DNA of 64,000 nt, taken from the NCBI RefSeq assembly GCF_003987435.1, contig NZ_PIQG01000001.1, positions 620,001 through 684,000 on the forward strand. The letters run 5' to 3'. The notes beneath the pieces were generated by a model, which saw nothing but the letters and a program-made list of their open reading frames with translations, did no database searches and was not told the DNA's origin. The DNA is from Pseudidiomarina taiwanensis. GTDB lineage: Bacteria > Pseudomonadota > Gammaproteobacteria > Enterobacterales > Alteromonadaceae. A program made the translations under genes and the position numbers. Positions 1-9,414 of this stretch are shown here, one piece after another (within the stretch, counting starts at the first letter, position 1; each line of letters begins with the position of its first letter).

Positions 1-74
1 TTAAGCCAAAGTCGATCAAGAAATTGTTCGATTTGTTGATCCACCTCGGCGGCAATTGGAGTTGCTTTGCTCAC
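1..74 (-). CDS. xerD: XerD tyrosine recombinase, N-terminal 24 codons only (cut by window edge)
   Basis: The reverse strand opens with GTG at 74 and stays open to the window edge. The residues after the first ten (QQIEQFLDRLWL) resemble the start of E. coli XerD (RIEQFLDALWLEKNL), the N-terminal core-binding SAM-like domain. XerD works with XerC at the dif site to resolve chromosome dimers. The catalytic domain lies outside the window. The GTG overlaps the stop of the upstream oxidoreductase gene in a GTGA junction (71-74), which suggests translational coupling. Identity rests on a short stretch, so XerC or another Xer-family integrase is a weaker alternative. Confidence 0.75.
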   Translation of the reverse strand, partial: MSKATPIAAEVDQQIEQFLDRLWL

Positions 75-1072
75 TCCTGAACCTCTGCTAATTGGCTCAT
101 GTCTATCACTAATTTACCACAATTGAGTTGCTGTTCGAGCTGCGCAAACGCTGTTGCGACCTCATTCGCGGCAAATACTTCAGGCGTTCTCGGTTGCAGT
201 CGATGCGCGATCAATGGCCACACCTGCTGCCGCAGTTGCCTTACAATTTCCGCTTTACGGGCAGCGGATTGTGAACGCAAAGTACTGCCAATGATCGACT
301 GTCGCTTGATCAACAAGCGACCGGTATCAATACTTGCCGAGCGCCCGCCCAATAAACCAATCACCACAATGCGACCGTCCTGGTGTAGGACGTGCTGATC
401 CCATTGCAAATAGTCCCCAGCAACAGGGTCGAGAATGACATCCACCCCACCCCAGTCTTTGACTGCTTGGACAAAGCTACCCTGCTGACGGTTCCAAACT
501 AAATCTGCGCCAAGCTCGCGGACCCATTGCGCTTTATTCTCTGAGCCCACAGTTGTCGCACATTCATAACCTAAACAGGTGAGTAATTGCAGCGCTGCAC
601 TGCCGACTCCGCTCGCACCTGCATGAATAAGAACCCGTTCTGATGGTTTTAATTGCGCCAGCATAAAAAGGTTAAACCAAACCGTCGCATACACTTCGCA
701 AAGTCCAGCAGCAGTGGCAAGCGTTACCTCTGCTGGACGCGCTAACACCTGATCTGCGCTAACACAAACATATTCAGCCAAACCACCGCCACTGAGCAAC
801 GCGCAAACTTCGGTTCCGGGAGTCAATGTGTCGACAGCGGCTCCGCATGCAACAACTTCACCACTGACCTCAAGTCCCAACACATCGGTAACTCCAGCTG
901 GTGGCGGATACAGCCCCTGTGCTTGCATTAAATCAGCGCGATTGAGCCCTGCATAAGCCGTTTTAATTAAGACTTGGTTCGGCTTCGGTGTGGGTCGAGG
1001 GACGCGCTGCCAAATCACTTGCTTGGCCTCCGCGCGCAACGCCCACATGGTTTGCGAGAGCTCTACAGTCAT
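71..1072 (-). CDS. NAD(P)H quinone oxidoreductase, PIG3-like zinc-independent MDR family
   Basis: A 333-residue medium-chain dehydrogenase/reductase. The N-terminal half is a GroES-like domain (GLNRADLMQAQGLYPPP, typical of PIG3/quinone oxidoreductases), followed by a Rossmann fold with the nucleotide-binding motif HAGASGVGSAALQLL near residues 150-165. I see no structural zinc cysteine cluster, which fits the zinc-independent quinone reductase branch. Family members reduce quinones with NADPH; the physiological substrate is unknown. ATG at residue 9 is an alternative start nearer to the usual family start. The upstream pirin stop and this ATG share one base (TAATG), so it is probably co-translated with the pirin and feeds into xerD. 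Confidence 0.85.
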   Translation of the reverse strand: MTVELSQTMWALRAEAKQVIWQRVPRPTPKPNQVLIKTAYAGLNRADLMQAQGLYPPPAGVTDVLGLEVSGEVVACGAAVDTLTPGTEVCALLSGGGLAEYVCVSADQVLARPAEVTLATAAGLCEVYATVWFNLFMLAQLKPSERVLIHAGASGVGSAALQLLTCLGYECATTVGSENKAQWVRELGADLVWNRQQGSFVQAVKDWGGVDVILDPVAGDYLQWDQHVLHQDGRIVVIGLLGGRSASIDTGRLLIKRQSIIGSTLRSQSAARKAEIVRQLRQQVWPLIAHRLQPRTPEVFAANEVATAFAQLEQQLNCGKLVIDMSQLAEVQE

Positions 1073-1899
1073 TACAAATGCAACCGGTTCGCGCGGTAAT
1101 CGGCTATCGCTTGATGAATTTCAGCCTCAGTATTCATTACAAACGGACCATATTGGGCGATGGGCTCACCAATCGGCTCCGCTGCCAATAAGATGGCTCG
1201 TCCCTCATTGATACTTTGCAACGCTAATGCATCCGTCTCATTTAAACGCACCAGTTCGCCTTGGCTGAGCGTGGTTCCGTTTAATTCCAGCTCACCTTGA
1301 TACACATACAGCAAACGACAACGATGCTGTTGGCTGGCTAGTTTCAGTTCAGTTGTTGCAGCCGGTCGAATATCGAGCATTAAAAATCGCTGCTCAGGCT
1401 GCTGGATAGGCGCTTTTAAGCCTTCATACTCACCGCCAACAACGATCACTTGATGCTCGCCTTGATGCCAGACAGGGAGCGCGTGGGCAGGATAATCAGC
1501 CCAATCTGGGGCGGTCATTTTTTCCGCGGCGGGCAAGTTAATCCAGAGTTGGAAGCCCCACATTAACCCACTCTCTTGCTTGGGCATTTCCGCGTGAATA
1601 ATGCCGCGCGCAGCTTTCATCCATTGCGCTCCACCACTTTCAACCACGCCTTTATTGCCTTTCGAGTCTTGATGCTCCATGCGACCTGCAAGCATATAAG
1701 TTAAGGTCACAAACCCCCGGTGTGGGTGTGGTGGAAAGCCCGCGATGTAATCATTCGGGTCATCCGAACGAAACTCATCAAGCATTAAAAATGGGTCCTG
1801 ATAACGCAATTGCGGTTGATTAATGATCCGCGTCAACTTTACTCCAGCACCATCTTGAGCTGGGATACCTCGATAACGTCCGAGAATAAGTTCACTCAT
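1072..1899 (-). CDS. Pirin family bicupin protein
   Basis: 275 residues, the normal length for bacterial pirins. The N-terminal cupin carries the metal-binding pattern: PHPHRGF gives H58 and H60, and GIIHAEMP gives H102 and E104. Bacterial pirins of this type (E. coli YhhW) can have quercetin dioxygenase activity and others bind metabolic enzymes; the role here is unknown. The gene overlaps yqjG upstream by an ATGA junction (1896-1899) and the quinone reductase downstream by one base, forming a compact redox/stress-type operon ending in xerD. Assignment to family is firm, substrate is not. Confidence 0.93.
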   Translation of the reverse strand: MSELILGRYRGIPAQDGAGVKLTRIINQPQLRYQDPFLMLDEFRSDDPNDYIAGFPPHPHRGFVTLTYMLAGRMEHQDSKGNKGVVESGGAQWMKAARGIIHAEMPKQESGLMWGFQLWINLPAAEKMTAPDWADYPAHALPVWHQGEHQVIVVGGEYEGLKAPIQQPEQRFLMLDIRPAATTELKLASQQHRCRLLYVYQGELELNGTTLSQGELVRLNETDALALQSINEGRAILLAAEPIGEPIAQYGPFVMNTEAEIHQAIADYRANRLHL

Positions 1900-2855
1900 A
1901 AAATTTGCCCTCTGTTATGAGGCTGCGAAAAATCGAGGTCGGGCCCCTTTGGTACCAACTGATTGGCATTAATCATCGGATGGCTACCATAATAATGTTG
2001 TTTAATATCAGCCATGACTGTGGTTTCCGCAATCCCCGGCACCTGATACAGCGCCCGCACGTAATCCCATAAATTAGGATAATCAATAATCCGCTTGCGA
2101 TTGGTTTTAAAATGACTGTAATAGACTGCATCAAAGCGAACTAACGTAGTAAACAAACGCCAGTCGGCCTCTGTCAGTTGATCGCCAACTAAAAAGCGTT
2201 GCTGGGCTAATTTTTGTTCTAATTCATCAAGTGCCGAAAACAGGCGGTCATACTCTTCTTCATAGACAGATTGCTCGGTTGCAAAACCACATTTATAGAC
2301 ACCATTATTGATGTGTTCATAAACAAATGCGTTGATGTCATCAATTTCTGTCCGCTTCGATTCGGGATAAAAATCGAGAGTATTCCCGGTAATCGCATCA
2401 AATTCAGAATTGAACATACGGATAATATCCGCCGACTCATTGCTCACGACCGTATGTTGTTGACTATCCCACAATACCGGAACCGTCACACGACCGCTGT
2501 ATTCTGGGTTCGCTTGGCAATATAACTGGTGTAAGTACGCATGCTGATGTAACTGATCGCCATAGCCTTGTTGTGGCGCAAATTCCCAGCCATTTTCCAG
2601 CATCAGAGGATGGACCACGCTGACATCAATATGCTTTTCAAGACCTTTTAACTTGCGGAAAATAAGCGTTCGATGCGCCCAAGGACAAGCGTATGAGACA
2701 TAAAGGTGGTAGCGTTTGGATTGCGCTGGGAAGTCAGCATCAGCGTCCGCCTCCACCCAATTCCGGAATTGTGCAGCACTGCGTTCGAAGCGTCCGCCTG
2801 TTGCATCAGTGTCATACCATTGATCGTGCCACTTCCCTTCGATCAGCAGTCCCAT
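1896..2855 (-). CDS. yqjG: Glutathionyl-hydroquinone reductase (YqjG/ECM4 family)
   Basis: 319 residues with the Xi-class glutathione transferase layout: an N-terminal thioredoxin-like domain with the catalytic motif CPWAHR (Cys57) and an all-alpha C-terminal domain. Family members use glutathione to reduce glutathionyl-hydroquinones, releasing hydroquinone and GSSG. Conserved family stretches such as RVTVPVLWD and SNESADIIRMFN are visible. First gene of the four-gene minus-strand run yqjG-pirin-quinone reductase-xerD, which gives a quinone-handling flavour to the first three. The 63 bases separating it from lpxB contain no obvious gene. Confidence 0.93.
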   Translation of the reverse strand: MGLLIEGKWHDQWYDTDATGGRFERSAAQFRNWVEADADADFPAQSKRYHLYVSYACPWAHRTLIFRKLKGLEKHIDVSVVHPLMLENGWEFAPQQGYGDQLHQHAYLHQLYCQANPEYSGRVTVPVLWDSQQHTVVSNESADIIRMFNSEFDAITGNTLDFYPESKRTEIDDINAFVYEHINNGVYKCGFATEQSVYEEEYDRLFSALDELEQKLAQQRFLVGDQLTEADWRLFTTLVRFDAVYYSHFKTNRKRIIDYPNLWDYVRALYQVPGIAETTVMADIKQHYYGSHPMINANQLVPKGPDLDFSQPHNRGQIL

Positions 2856-2918
2856 ATATTATCCTCCTTCGCTACAACCAGAATTGCTTAGGATTACGCA
2901 ATTTGCAGCGAAACTTGA

Positions 2919-4064
2919 TCACTTTGCGATAAGTTGTGCAACCACTGCGGCACTGCGTTTACTGGCATCAACCTTCAGTTGTTTATGTAAATTTAAGAAC
3001 TTCTGCTGCAGTTGACTTTGATCCGTCGCTAATTGTTGCCACAATAGCTCGGCCAAATGCTCTGGTGTGGCCTGCTGCTGCACCACCTCTGGCACTAACT
3101 TGCTATCCGCCAGTAAGTTGGGCAGGCTGAAAAACCTCGCTTTGAACATCCGCTTGATAATCTGATATGACAGCCAATTAAATTTGTACGCGACCACCAT
3201 CGGCCGCTTATAGAGTAACGCTTCGAGTGTAACGGTTCCGGATGTGAGCAACACCGCGTCAGCCGCTTCGAGTACTTGTCGCGCTCCCCCCTCAACAATA
3301 TGTAACGGGAGTTCAGGGGCGTGTTGTTGCCATAATTGCTCAAACTGCTGGCGTCGACTCGAACTGACCATGGGCACTAAAAACTGCAGTTGCGGGTCGC
3401 GCTGATGCAAGCGCATCGCGGTTGCTAAAAAAATCGGCCCTAACCGCGCTATCTCACCGGCTCGAGAGCCAGGCAGAAGACCGAGTACTGTCTGTTGCGG
3501 ATCCAGTTGGAGCGCAGCTCGCGCCTGGTCACGATGTGGTAATAATGGGATCTCATCAGCGAGGGGATGCCCCACAAAAGTTGCCGCAAGTTGGTGCTGG
3601 TCATAAAACTGTTTTTCGAAAGGTAACAAACATAAGACATGATCAACGGCTTGCTTGATTCCTTTGATTCGACCTTGCCGCCATGCCCAGACCGATGGGC
3701 TAACATAGTGAACCGTCTTGATCCCTTGGCGCTTAAGCTTCTTAGCAATCGGCAGGTTAAAATCTGGCGCATCGATACCGACAAATACATCGGGTTGCGC
3801 TGCCAATATCTCAGCCACGATATGGGAGCGATGTTTGAGCAGTTTAGGTAAGCTTCGCAACACTTCGGCCAAGCCCATTACCGCCAAATCCTCCATCGGG
3901 ACGAGGCTCGATAACCCCATAGCAGCCATCTTAGGACCACCCACCCCAATAAAACGACAGTGCGGATATAATTGTTGCAACTGTTCCATCAAACCAGCGC
4001 CGAGCAGGTCACCCGAATGTTCGCCGGCAATAATCGCAATAACTGGCTCAGTTGAGGAAGACAT
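2919..4064 (-). CDS. lpxB: Lipid-A-disaccharide synthase
   Basis: Family GT19 glycosyltransferase that joins UDP-2,3-diacylglucosamine and lipid X to make the lipid A disaccharide at the inner membrane. The N-terminus IIAGEHSGDLLGAGL, the FVGIDAPDFNL stretch, FVGHPLADE and LLPGSRAGEI are LpxB hallmarks. I start at the ATG at 4064 (381 residues; E. coli has 382). The frame stays open 15 codons further upstream into lpxA, but those residues are not family-like. It sits 4 bases after the lpxA stop and is the last gene of the long rpsB-to-lpxB array. The rnhB-dnaE genes that follow lpxB in E. coli are not here. Confidence 0.97.
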   Translation of the reverse strand: MSSSTEPVIAIIAGEHSGDLLGAGLMEQLQQLYPHCRFIGVGGPKMAAMGLSSLVPMEDLAVMGLAEVLRSLPKLLKHRSHIVAEILAAQPDVFVGIDAPDFNLPIAKKLKRQGIKTVHYVSPSVWAWRQGRIKGIKQAVDHVLCLLPFEKQFYDQHQLAATFVGHPLADEIPLLPHRDQARAALQLDPQQTVLGLLPGSRAGEIARLGPIFLATAMRLHQRDPQLQFLVPMVSSSRRQQFEQLWQQHAPELPLHIVEGGARQVLEAADAVLLTSGTVTLEALLYKRPMVVAYKFNWLSYQIIKRMFKARFFSLPNLLADSKLVPEVVQQQATPEHLAELLWQQLATDQSQLQQKFLNLHKQLKVDASKRSAAVVAQLIAK

Positions 4065-4068
4065 GACT

Positions 4069-4833
4069 TCAGCGAATAATGCCACGGCGACTGTTTTGAA
4101 CGAACTCAATCAGCGGTTCAAGTTCAGCCGCTTGTACCTGTTCGAGTTGCGCAACCGCCTCTGTGACCGTTAACCCACTCCGATAGAGGGTTTTAAACGC
4201 GCGCTTGATAGTCATGATTTGCGCTGAGCTAAACCCTCGACGCTTTAATCCTTCACTATTGATGGTGCGTGGCACGGCATTGTGTCCTTGCGCCATGATA
4301 TATGGCGGCACATCTTGCACCACCACTGAGTTCACCGCAGTAAAGGCATGTGCGCCAATGTGGCAAAATTGATGAACGCCAGTAAAACCACCTAGAATCG
4401 CCCAATCGCCCACATGCACATGGCCCGCAAGAGTGGTATTGTTGGCTAATATGACGTTGTCCCCGACCATACAATCATGGGCAACGTGGACATAGGCCAT
4501 CAATAAATTATTCGAGCCAATCGCCGTTAAACCTTGATCCTGGACGGTGCCACGATGAATCGTCACACACTCTCGAATAATATTATCGTCACCAATTTCG
4601 AGTCGAGTTGGTTCACCCGCGTATTTTTTGTCCTGACAATCCTCGCCAACCGAGGCAAATTGGAAAATTTTATTGCGTTTACCAAGGCGAGTGGGACCAC
4701 GCAGCACCACATGCGGGCCAATATCGCATTCGTCACCAATTTCGACATCTGCTCCAATAATCGAATATGGACCGACTCGAACATCCCGTCCGAGTTTTGC
4801 TTTAGGATCAATAATTGCGGTTGAATGGATCAC
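4069..4833 (-). CDS. lpxA: UDP-N-acetylglucosamine O-acyltransferase
   Basis: 254 residues. Catalyses the first step of lipid A synthesis, moving a 3-hydroxyacyl chain from ACP to the 3-OH of UDP-GlcNAc. The N-terminal two thirds is a left-handed parallel beta helix of hexapeptide repeats, followed by a helical C-terminus (IKRAFKTLYRSGLT). The catalytic base is His119 in the AHDC motif (E. coli His125). The start is GTG at 4831-4833, directly next to the fabZ stop, with a purine-rich AGAAGAGAGA upstream. The order lpxD-fabZ-lpxA-lpxB is the standard gammaproteobacterial lipid A operon. Confidence 0.98.
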   Translation of the reverse strand: MIHSTAIIDPKAKLGRDVRVGPYSIIGADVEIGDECDIGPHVVLRGPTRLGKRNKIFQFASVGEDCQDKKYAGEPTRLEIGDDNIIRECVTIHRGTVQDQGLTAIGSNNLLMAYVHVAHDCMVGDNVILANNTTLAGHVHVGDWAILGGFTGVHQFCHIGAHAFTAVNSVVVQDVPPYIMAQGHNAVPRTINSEGLKRRGFSSAQIMTIKRAFKTLYRSGLTVTEAVAQLEQVQAAELEPLIEFVQNSRRGIIR

Positions 4834-5295
4834 TTAAGTCTCTCTTCTTGCACAAATAATGTCAGCACTACAAGCCAACTCACCGGCGACTTCAGCACGG
4901 CCTTTAAAGACCCAAATTCCGCGCCGTTCTTTTTCGAAGGTCACTTTTAAATCAAGTGTGTCACCGGGTAATACCTGGCGTTTGAAACGAGCGTTATCGA
5001 CCCCAGCGAACAAATATAAATCGTTCTTACCCGGACTACTTTCCGTAATTTTGAAACCGAGTAACCCCGCTGCTTGCGCCATTGCTTCAAGTAATAACAC
5101 ACCAGGGAAAATTGGGTTTTCTGGAAAATGCCCGGTAAAAATTGGTTCATTAACGGTCACATTTTTTACCGCATGAATCATTGACTGACCGTCGCATGAA
5201 ACGACTTTATCAACCAATAAAAAAGGATAACGATGCGGCAGCAACCGCATGATCTCTTTTATCTCAAAGGCACCCATTGCAGTATCCAAAGTCAT
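4834..5295 (-). CDS. fabZ: (3R)-hydroxyacyl-ACP dehydratase FabZ
   Basis: Hotdog-fold dehydratase of fatty acid synthesis. It carries the [12 protein letters not shown] signature and the active-site segment [20 protein letters not shown], with catalytic His56 and Glu70 counted from the ATG at 5295 (153 residues; E. coli has 151). The reading frame also offers TTG at 5301 and a later ATG eight codons into the longer frame; the chosen start matches E. coli spacing to LLPHR. FabZ competes with LpxA for 3-hydroxyacyl-ACP, so its position between lpxD and lpxA joins the two branches of the pathway in one transcript. Confidence 0.97.
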   Translation of the reverse strand: MTLDTAMGAFEIKEIMRLLPHRYPFLLVDKVVSCDGQSMIHAVKNVTVNEPIFTGHFPENPIFPGVLLLEAMAQAAGLLGFKITESSPGKNDLYLFAGVDNARFKRQVLPGDTLDLKVTFEKERRGIWVFKGRAEVAGELACSADIICARRET

Positions 5296-5317
5296 CTCCA
5301 AAATTTATTTCTAATTA

Positions 5318-6340
5318 TTATTTTTCGTTTAGTTTTTCGAGTGTTTTAACACGCTGAAAAAGTTGGTCTAACTGCCGGTACCGCGCCCCGTTTTTCAACC
5401 ATTCACGATGTGGGGCAGCGGGTATACCTGAGGCATAAACGCCCGGTTCAGTAATCCCCTTAATCACCATTGCAAAGCCCATAATTTGGACGTCATCACA
5501 AATTTCAATATGACCATTGATGGCGCTTGCACCACCAATCATACAGCGCTTACCAATTCGACAACTGCCGGCGAGAACGGTACAGCCCGCGAGCGCAGTA
5601 TCTTCATCGATAAAGACATTATGAGCGATCTGACATTGGTTATCGATAATACAGCCGTTACTGATCACGGTATCATCAAGTGCACCGCGGTCCACTGTGG
5701 TACTGGCACCAATTTCAACTCGGTCACCAATAATCACCCGCCCTAATTGTGGAATTTTAACCCACTTACCGCTATCGTTCGCCCAGCCAAAGCCATCCGC
5801 ACCAATCACCGCACCACTATGGAGCAAACAATCTGCGCCGATAATACAACGATGATAAACCGTCACATTTGACCACAACTTGGTTCCTGCGCCGATCTTG
5901 GTTTCAGCACCGATATAACAGCCAGCACCGATTTGCACGTTATCACCAACAACTGCACCTGCTTCAATCACTACATTCGCAGCAATCGCGACATTATTGC
6001 CAAGCACCACGTCAGCTGCTATTTGAGCACTTGGATGGATTCCAACGGCCGCTGCAGCGGGTGTGGTATCGAGCAACTGTGCAACCCGCGCAAAGCCAGC
6101 ATACGGATTGCGCATTCGCAGTGCCGATAAGTGCTCTGGGACATTAACGTCAGGCGCAACGATAATGGCAGAAGCCGCCGTTTGCTCAACTTGACTGCGA
6201 TATTTTTCGTTGGCTAAAAATGCAATTTGCCCCGGCTGAGCCGAGGCAAGTGTTGCGACGCCGGTGATGGTAATCGCACCATCACCTTGCACTTCAGCTC
6301 CAATGGCCTCAGCCAATTGCTGTAAAGTGAACGCCTGCAT
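5318..6340 (-). CDS. lpxD: UDP-3-O-(3-hydroxyacyl)glucosamine N-acyltransferase
   Basis: 340 residues (E. coli 341). Third committed step of lipid A synthesis: N-acylation of UDP-3-O-acyl-GlcN with hydroxyacyl-ACP. It has an N-terminal uridine-binding domain (FTLQQLAEAIGAEVQGDG), a long run of hexapeptide repeats forming a left-handed beta helix (about residues 100-310) and a C-terminal helix. The catalytic His is His240 in QIAHNV. The Skp stop lies 3 bases upstream of the start, so these genes are tightly linked in the bamA-skp-lpxD order. Confidence 0.98.
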   Translation of the reverse strand: MQAFTLQQLAEAIGAEVQGDGAITITGVATLASAQPGQIAFLANEKYRSQVEQTAASAIIVAPDVNVPEHLSALRMRNPYAGFARVAQLLDTTPAAAAVGIHPSAQIAADVVLGNNVAIAANVVIEAGAVVGDNVQIGAGCYIGAETKIGAGTKLWSNVTVYHRCIIGADCLLHSGAVIGADGFGWANDSGKWVKIPQLGRVIIGDRVEIGASTTVDRGALDDTVISNGCIIDNQCQIAHNVFIDEDTALAGCTVLAGSCRIGKRCMIGGASAINGHIEICDDVQIMGFAMVIKGITEPGVYASGIPAAPHREWLKNGARYRQLDQLFQRVKTLEKLNEK

Positions 6341-6343
6341 AAC

Positions 6344-6856
6344 TTAGTTACCTGTCATTTTATCGATAACTTCTTGCGTTAATTCGTGTGCTTCGCTGAC
6401 ATAAGCGACCGCTGTTGCCTGGACTACTAAGTCATACTGCATTTCTTGAGCCAATGACTGTGCCGCACGCGCAATTTCCATCATCAATTTATCACGCTCT
6501 TCACCAAGACGACGATTCATGTCTTCCCGCAAAGCACGAACTTTCAACTGATATGCAGACTCTTGCAATTCAAAATCACGGCCGAGCTGGACCTTCTCAT
6601 TGTTCGACATGATTGACGCGTCACGCTGCTGCTTCTCACGCATCTCGTTCAGCTTATCTTCAATTCCCTGCACTTCTTCAATGCGTGCTTTGAACTCTTC
6701 TTGAATAGTGGTTTCAAGGGCTCGCGCTTGTGGCAAGTTTTGGAATACCCCTTGGAAATTCACCACACCAATTTTCTGCTGTGCTTCCGCGGCATTTGCG
6801 AACATTGCCGTTGATAACAGTAATGCGGCGATTGTTGTCTTCATTAAAACTTTCAC
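6344..6856 (-). CDS. skp: Periplasmic chaperone Skp/OmpH
   Basis: Holdase that keeps unfolded outer-membrane proteins soluble in the periplasm and hands them to BamA. It shows a signal peptide (hydrophobic TIAALLLSTAMFANAAEA), then QKIGVVNFQGVFQ, then a long charged coiled-coil region (about residues 60-125). I choose the GTG at 6854-6856 because AAGGAG (6864-6869) lies exactly 7 bases before it; the first ATG at 6844 would be 19 bases from that site. This gives 170 residues. A longer open frame reaching to 6940 overlaps the end of bamA and is not family-like. Confidence 0.93.
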   Translation of the reverse strand: MKVLMKTTIAALLLSTAMFANAAEAQQKIGVVNFQGVFQNLPQARALETTIQEEFKARIEEVQGIEDKLNEMREKQQRDASIMSNNEKVQLGRDFELQESAYQLKVRALREDMNRRLGEERDKLMMEIARAAQSLAQEMQYDLVVQATAVAYVSEAHELTQEVIDKMTGN

Positions 6857-6893
6857 TCGTATACTCCTTAAAGCTTGTCGTACTGTGTCAAAT

Positions 6894-9377
6894 TTAGAAT
6901 GTTGAACCAAAGTTGAAGGTGAACATCTGAGTGCGATCATCTTCTTGTTTTTTCAGTGCACTACCGAACGATAAGGTAATCGGTCCCATCGGCGATATCC
7001 ATTGTACCGCAAGCCCGGCCGAGACCCGATAGTCACTCGGTGAACTATAATCTCGCAAAGCATAAGAGCTGTTAACCAACTGCAAATCTTTGTAAGTGTC
7101 ATAGTCGAATTCTGTATCCCAAACACTACCCACGTCAACATACAGGCTAGTACGCACACTATTACGCGATTCTTCCTTGATCAATGGGGTTGGGAAAATA
7201 AGTTCAAATCCGCCCGAGAACATGGCATTACCCCCCACTGAGAATTGGCTTACCGCCAAAGTATCAGCGCCTGGACCTACCGGCAAGTCCGATGGAATCC
7301 CACCAAAGCCGCCATAGCCATCAATTGCCTGCGGATAACGATAAATTGCACGCGGACCAACTGTATTGGCCTCAAAACCACGCAGCGTATCATTCCCACC
7401 AAGGCGGAAGTTTTCATAGAATGGGAAGAGATATTCATTCCCCTTATCGTCTTCTCCATAACCATTACCATAGCCTAGGTTAAGGCGACTCACGAGCACA
7501 AAGTTGTGTGAATCTGTTAATGGCCAGTAATGCTTAAAGTCATAGCTAACCCGGAAGTAATTCACATCACTAAAAGGAGCCACAACGTCTAAACTGACGC
7601 GATTTGAAGTTCCCGCAGTTGGGAATACCCTGCGGTTTAAGGTAACTCGACCATAACCGAGAGATAGTTCATAAATATCAAAAGCAACCCCAGAATTAGG
7701 ATCTTGGGTATCTAAGTAGGGTTGATAGAACTGACTAACCTGCTCGTAGCCTTCCACATTGGTGACTTCTTCATTACGATACATGGCACCAATATTAATA
7801 CTACTGACTTCATTAATCGGGAAGCCAATACTACCGCCCAAGCCATATTGAGTCTTGTTGTAACGAATTAAGTTCGCTTGGTTACCCGCGTCAAACTCAT
7901 TGAGATAAATTTGACCGGATAAGTTGATGCCGTCTTTGGTGAAGTATCGGTCAGTGTATGACAGACTCAGCGAGCGACTAAAACGGTTCGTATTAAGATT
8001 AATCGCTGCGCGGTTACCGGTACCCAAGAAGTTATCCTGTGCCACGCCAAGCCCAAGTTGCAAGCCTGAGTAGTCACCGTAACCAAACATAAAGTCAAAT
8101 GAACCTGAAGGTTGCTCTTTGACGGTGAAATTAACATCCACTAGGTCATCGCGACCATCGACACGCTGGGTATCGGACTCGACCGTTTCGAAAAACCCAA
8201 GCCGTTCGAGTCGAACTTTACTCTGCTCAATCGCTGCCTCATTCAACGGTGCACCTTCGAGTTGGCGCATTTCACGACGGAGAACTTCATCCATGGTGGT
8301 GATGTTACCGCTAAAATTAATCCGGTTGACATACACTCGCTTGCCTGGGTTCACTGAGAAAATCAGGTCAACTTCGCCTTCAGTTTCAGTGAGCTCTGGA
8401 ATCACCCGAACCTCGGGATATGCATAGCCATAACGACCATAGAATTTCGCAATCAGTTCTTCCAAATAGGTGATACTGGCAGCATTGTACTGGGTTCCAG
8501 CTTCAATCTTAGTGAGCCGCTCCAGTGCTTCATCGTGACCTCTGAGGTCACCAATCACGCGCGTTTCACGAATCGTGTAGATCTCGCCTTCATCCACGTT
8601 AATGGTCACGTAAATCCCTTTTCGGTCAGGGGTTAGCGTGACTTGTACCGACTCAATTGTGAATTGTAAATAACCACGATCCTTGTAAAAAGACTCGAGC
8701 GTTTCAAGATCGCCGCTCAACTGTTGTTTTTGATAGCGCCGCTCACCAATGATATTCCACCACGGCAGCGAGTCTTTCAGTTCTAACGTAGAAAGTAACT
8801 CTTCATCGCTAAATTTGCGGTTACCGACAATGTTAATTTGTTGAATTTCAGCCGACTCACCTTCTTCAAAATCGATTTCAACACGGACTCGATTACGCGG
8901 CAGATTGACCACGTTGACGCTGATATCAGCATCGTACTTACCGATACTGTGATAGAACTCAGCAAGCCCCGTCTCGATGCTAGAAATGGTGGTTAGATCA
9001 AGTGGCTCGCCTTCGACTAGCCCTTGTTCAGTAAGACTTTCTTCGAGTTGCTCGTCTTTGATGTCTTTATTGCCATCGAAGGTAATTGAGCTGATTGTAG
9101 GTCGCTCACTGACTTCGAATATAATGGTATTGCCATCACGCTTCACCACCACATTATCAAAATGTGTTGATGAGTAGAGCGAACGAATACTGTTACGAAT
9201 CGTACTGTCGTTTACCGTATCACCAACCCGCACTGGGATATAAGTAAGCGCTGCGCCAAGTGCTACACGTTGTAGCCCGCGCACACGGATATCTTCGACA
9301 ACAAACGGTTCTGCGCTATACGCAGGCATTGCGGCCCCCGCCATAAGGGCGGCCAAGAACAGCTTTTTCAAGGTCAT
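6894..9377 (-). CDS. bamA: Outer membrane protein assembly factor BamA
   Basis: 827 residues. Essential Omp85-family insertase that folds beta-barrel proteins into the outer membrane. It has a signal peptide (about 21 residues, ending AYSA), five POTRA domains (about 24-420; POTRA 1 starts [14 protein letters not shown]), then a 16-strand barrel ending in the aromatic C-terminal signal FTFNFGSTF. The conserved barrel motif [16 protein letters not shown] is present. It sits between rseP and skp in the conserved order. The Shine-Dalgarno before the ATG is weak. Confidence 0.98.
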   Translation of the reverse strand: MTLKKLFLAALMAGAAMPAYSAEPFVVEDIRVRGLQRVALGAALTYIPVRVGDTVNDSTIRNSIRSLYSSTHFDNVVVKRDGNTIIFEVSERPTISSITFDGNKDIKDEQLEESLTEQGLVEGEPLDLTTISSIETGLAEFYHSIGKYDADISVNVVNLPRNRVRVEIDFEEGESAEIQQINIVGNRKFSDEELLSTLELKDSLPWWNIIGERRYQKQQLSGDLETLESFYKDRGYLQFTIESVQVTLTPDRKGIYVTINVDEGEIYTIRETRVIGDLRGHDEALERLTKIEAGTQYNAASITYLEELIAKFYGRYGYAYPEVRVIPELTETEGEVDLIFSVNPGKRVYVNRINFSGNITTMDEVLRREMRQLEGAPLNEAAIEQSKVRLERLGFFETVESDTQRVDGRDDLVDVNFTVKEQPSGSFDFMFGYGDYSGLQLGLGVAQDNFLGTGNRAAINLNTNRFSRSLSLSYTDRYFTKDGINLSGQIYLNEFDAGNQANLIRYNKTQYGLGGSIGFPINEVSSINIGAMYRNEEVTNVEGYEQVSQFYQPYLDTQDPNSGVAFDIYELSLGYGRVTLNRRVFPTAGTSNRVSLDVVAPFSDVNYFRVSYDFKHYWPLTDSHNFVLVSRLNLGYGNGYGEDDKGNEYLFPFYENFRLGGNDTLRGFEANTVGPRAIYRYPQAIDGYGGFGGIPSDLPVGPGADTLAVSQFSVGGNAMFSGGFELIFPTPLIKEESRNSVRTSLYVDVGSVWDTEFDYDTYKDLQLVNSSYALRDYSSPSDYRVSAGLAVQWISPMGPITLSFGSALKKQEDDRTQMFTFNFGSTF

Positions 9378-9414
9378 TCTGTGCTACTTAATTTTTTATG
9401 TTGTAAATGTCGCT

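Noticed and set aside
4065-4109. N-terminal extension of LpxB
   Set aside because: The extra 15 residues are coded within lpxA and are absent from the family; the ATG at 4064 gives normal length.
6857-6940. N-terminal extension of Skp
   Set aside because: It overlaps the end of bamA and would put about 28 polar residues before the signal peptide.
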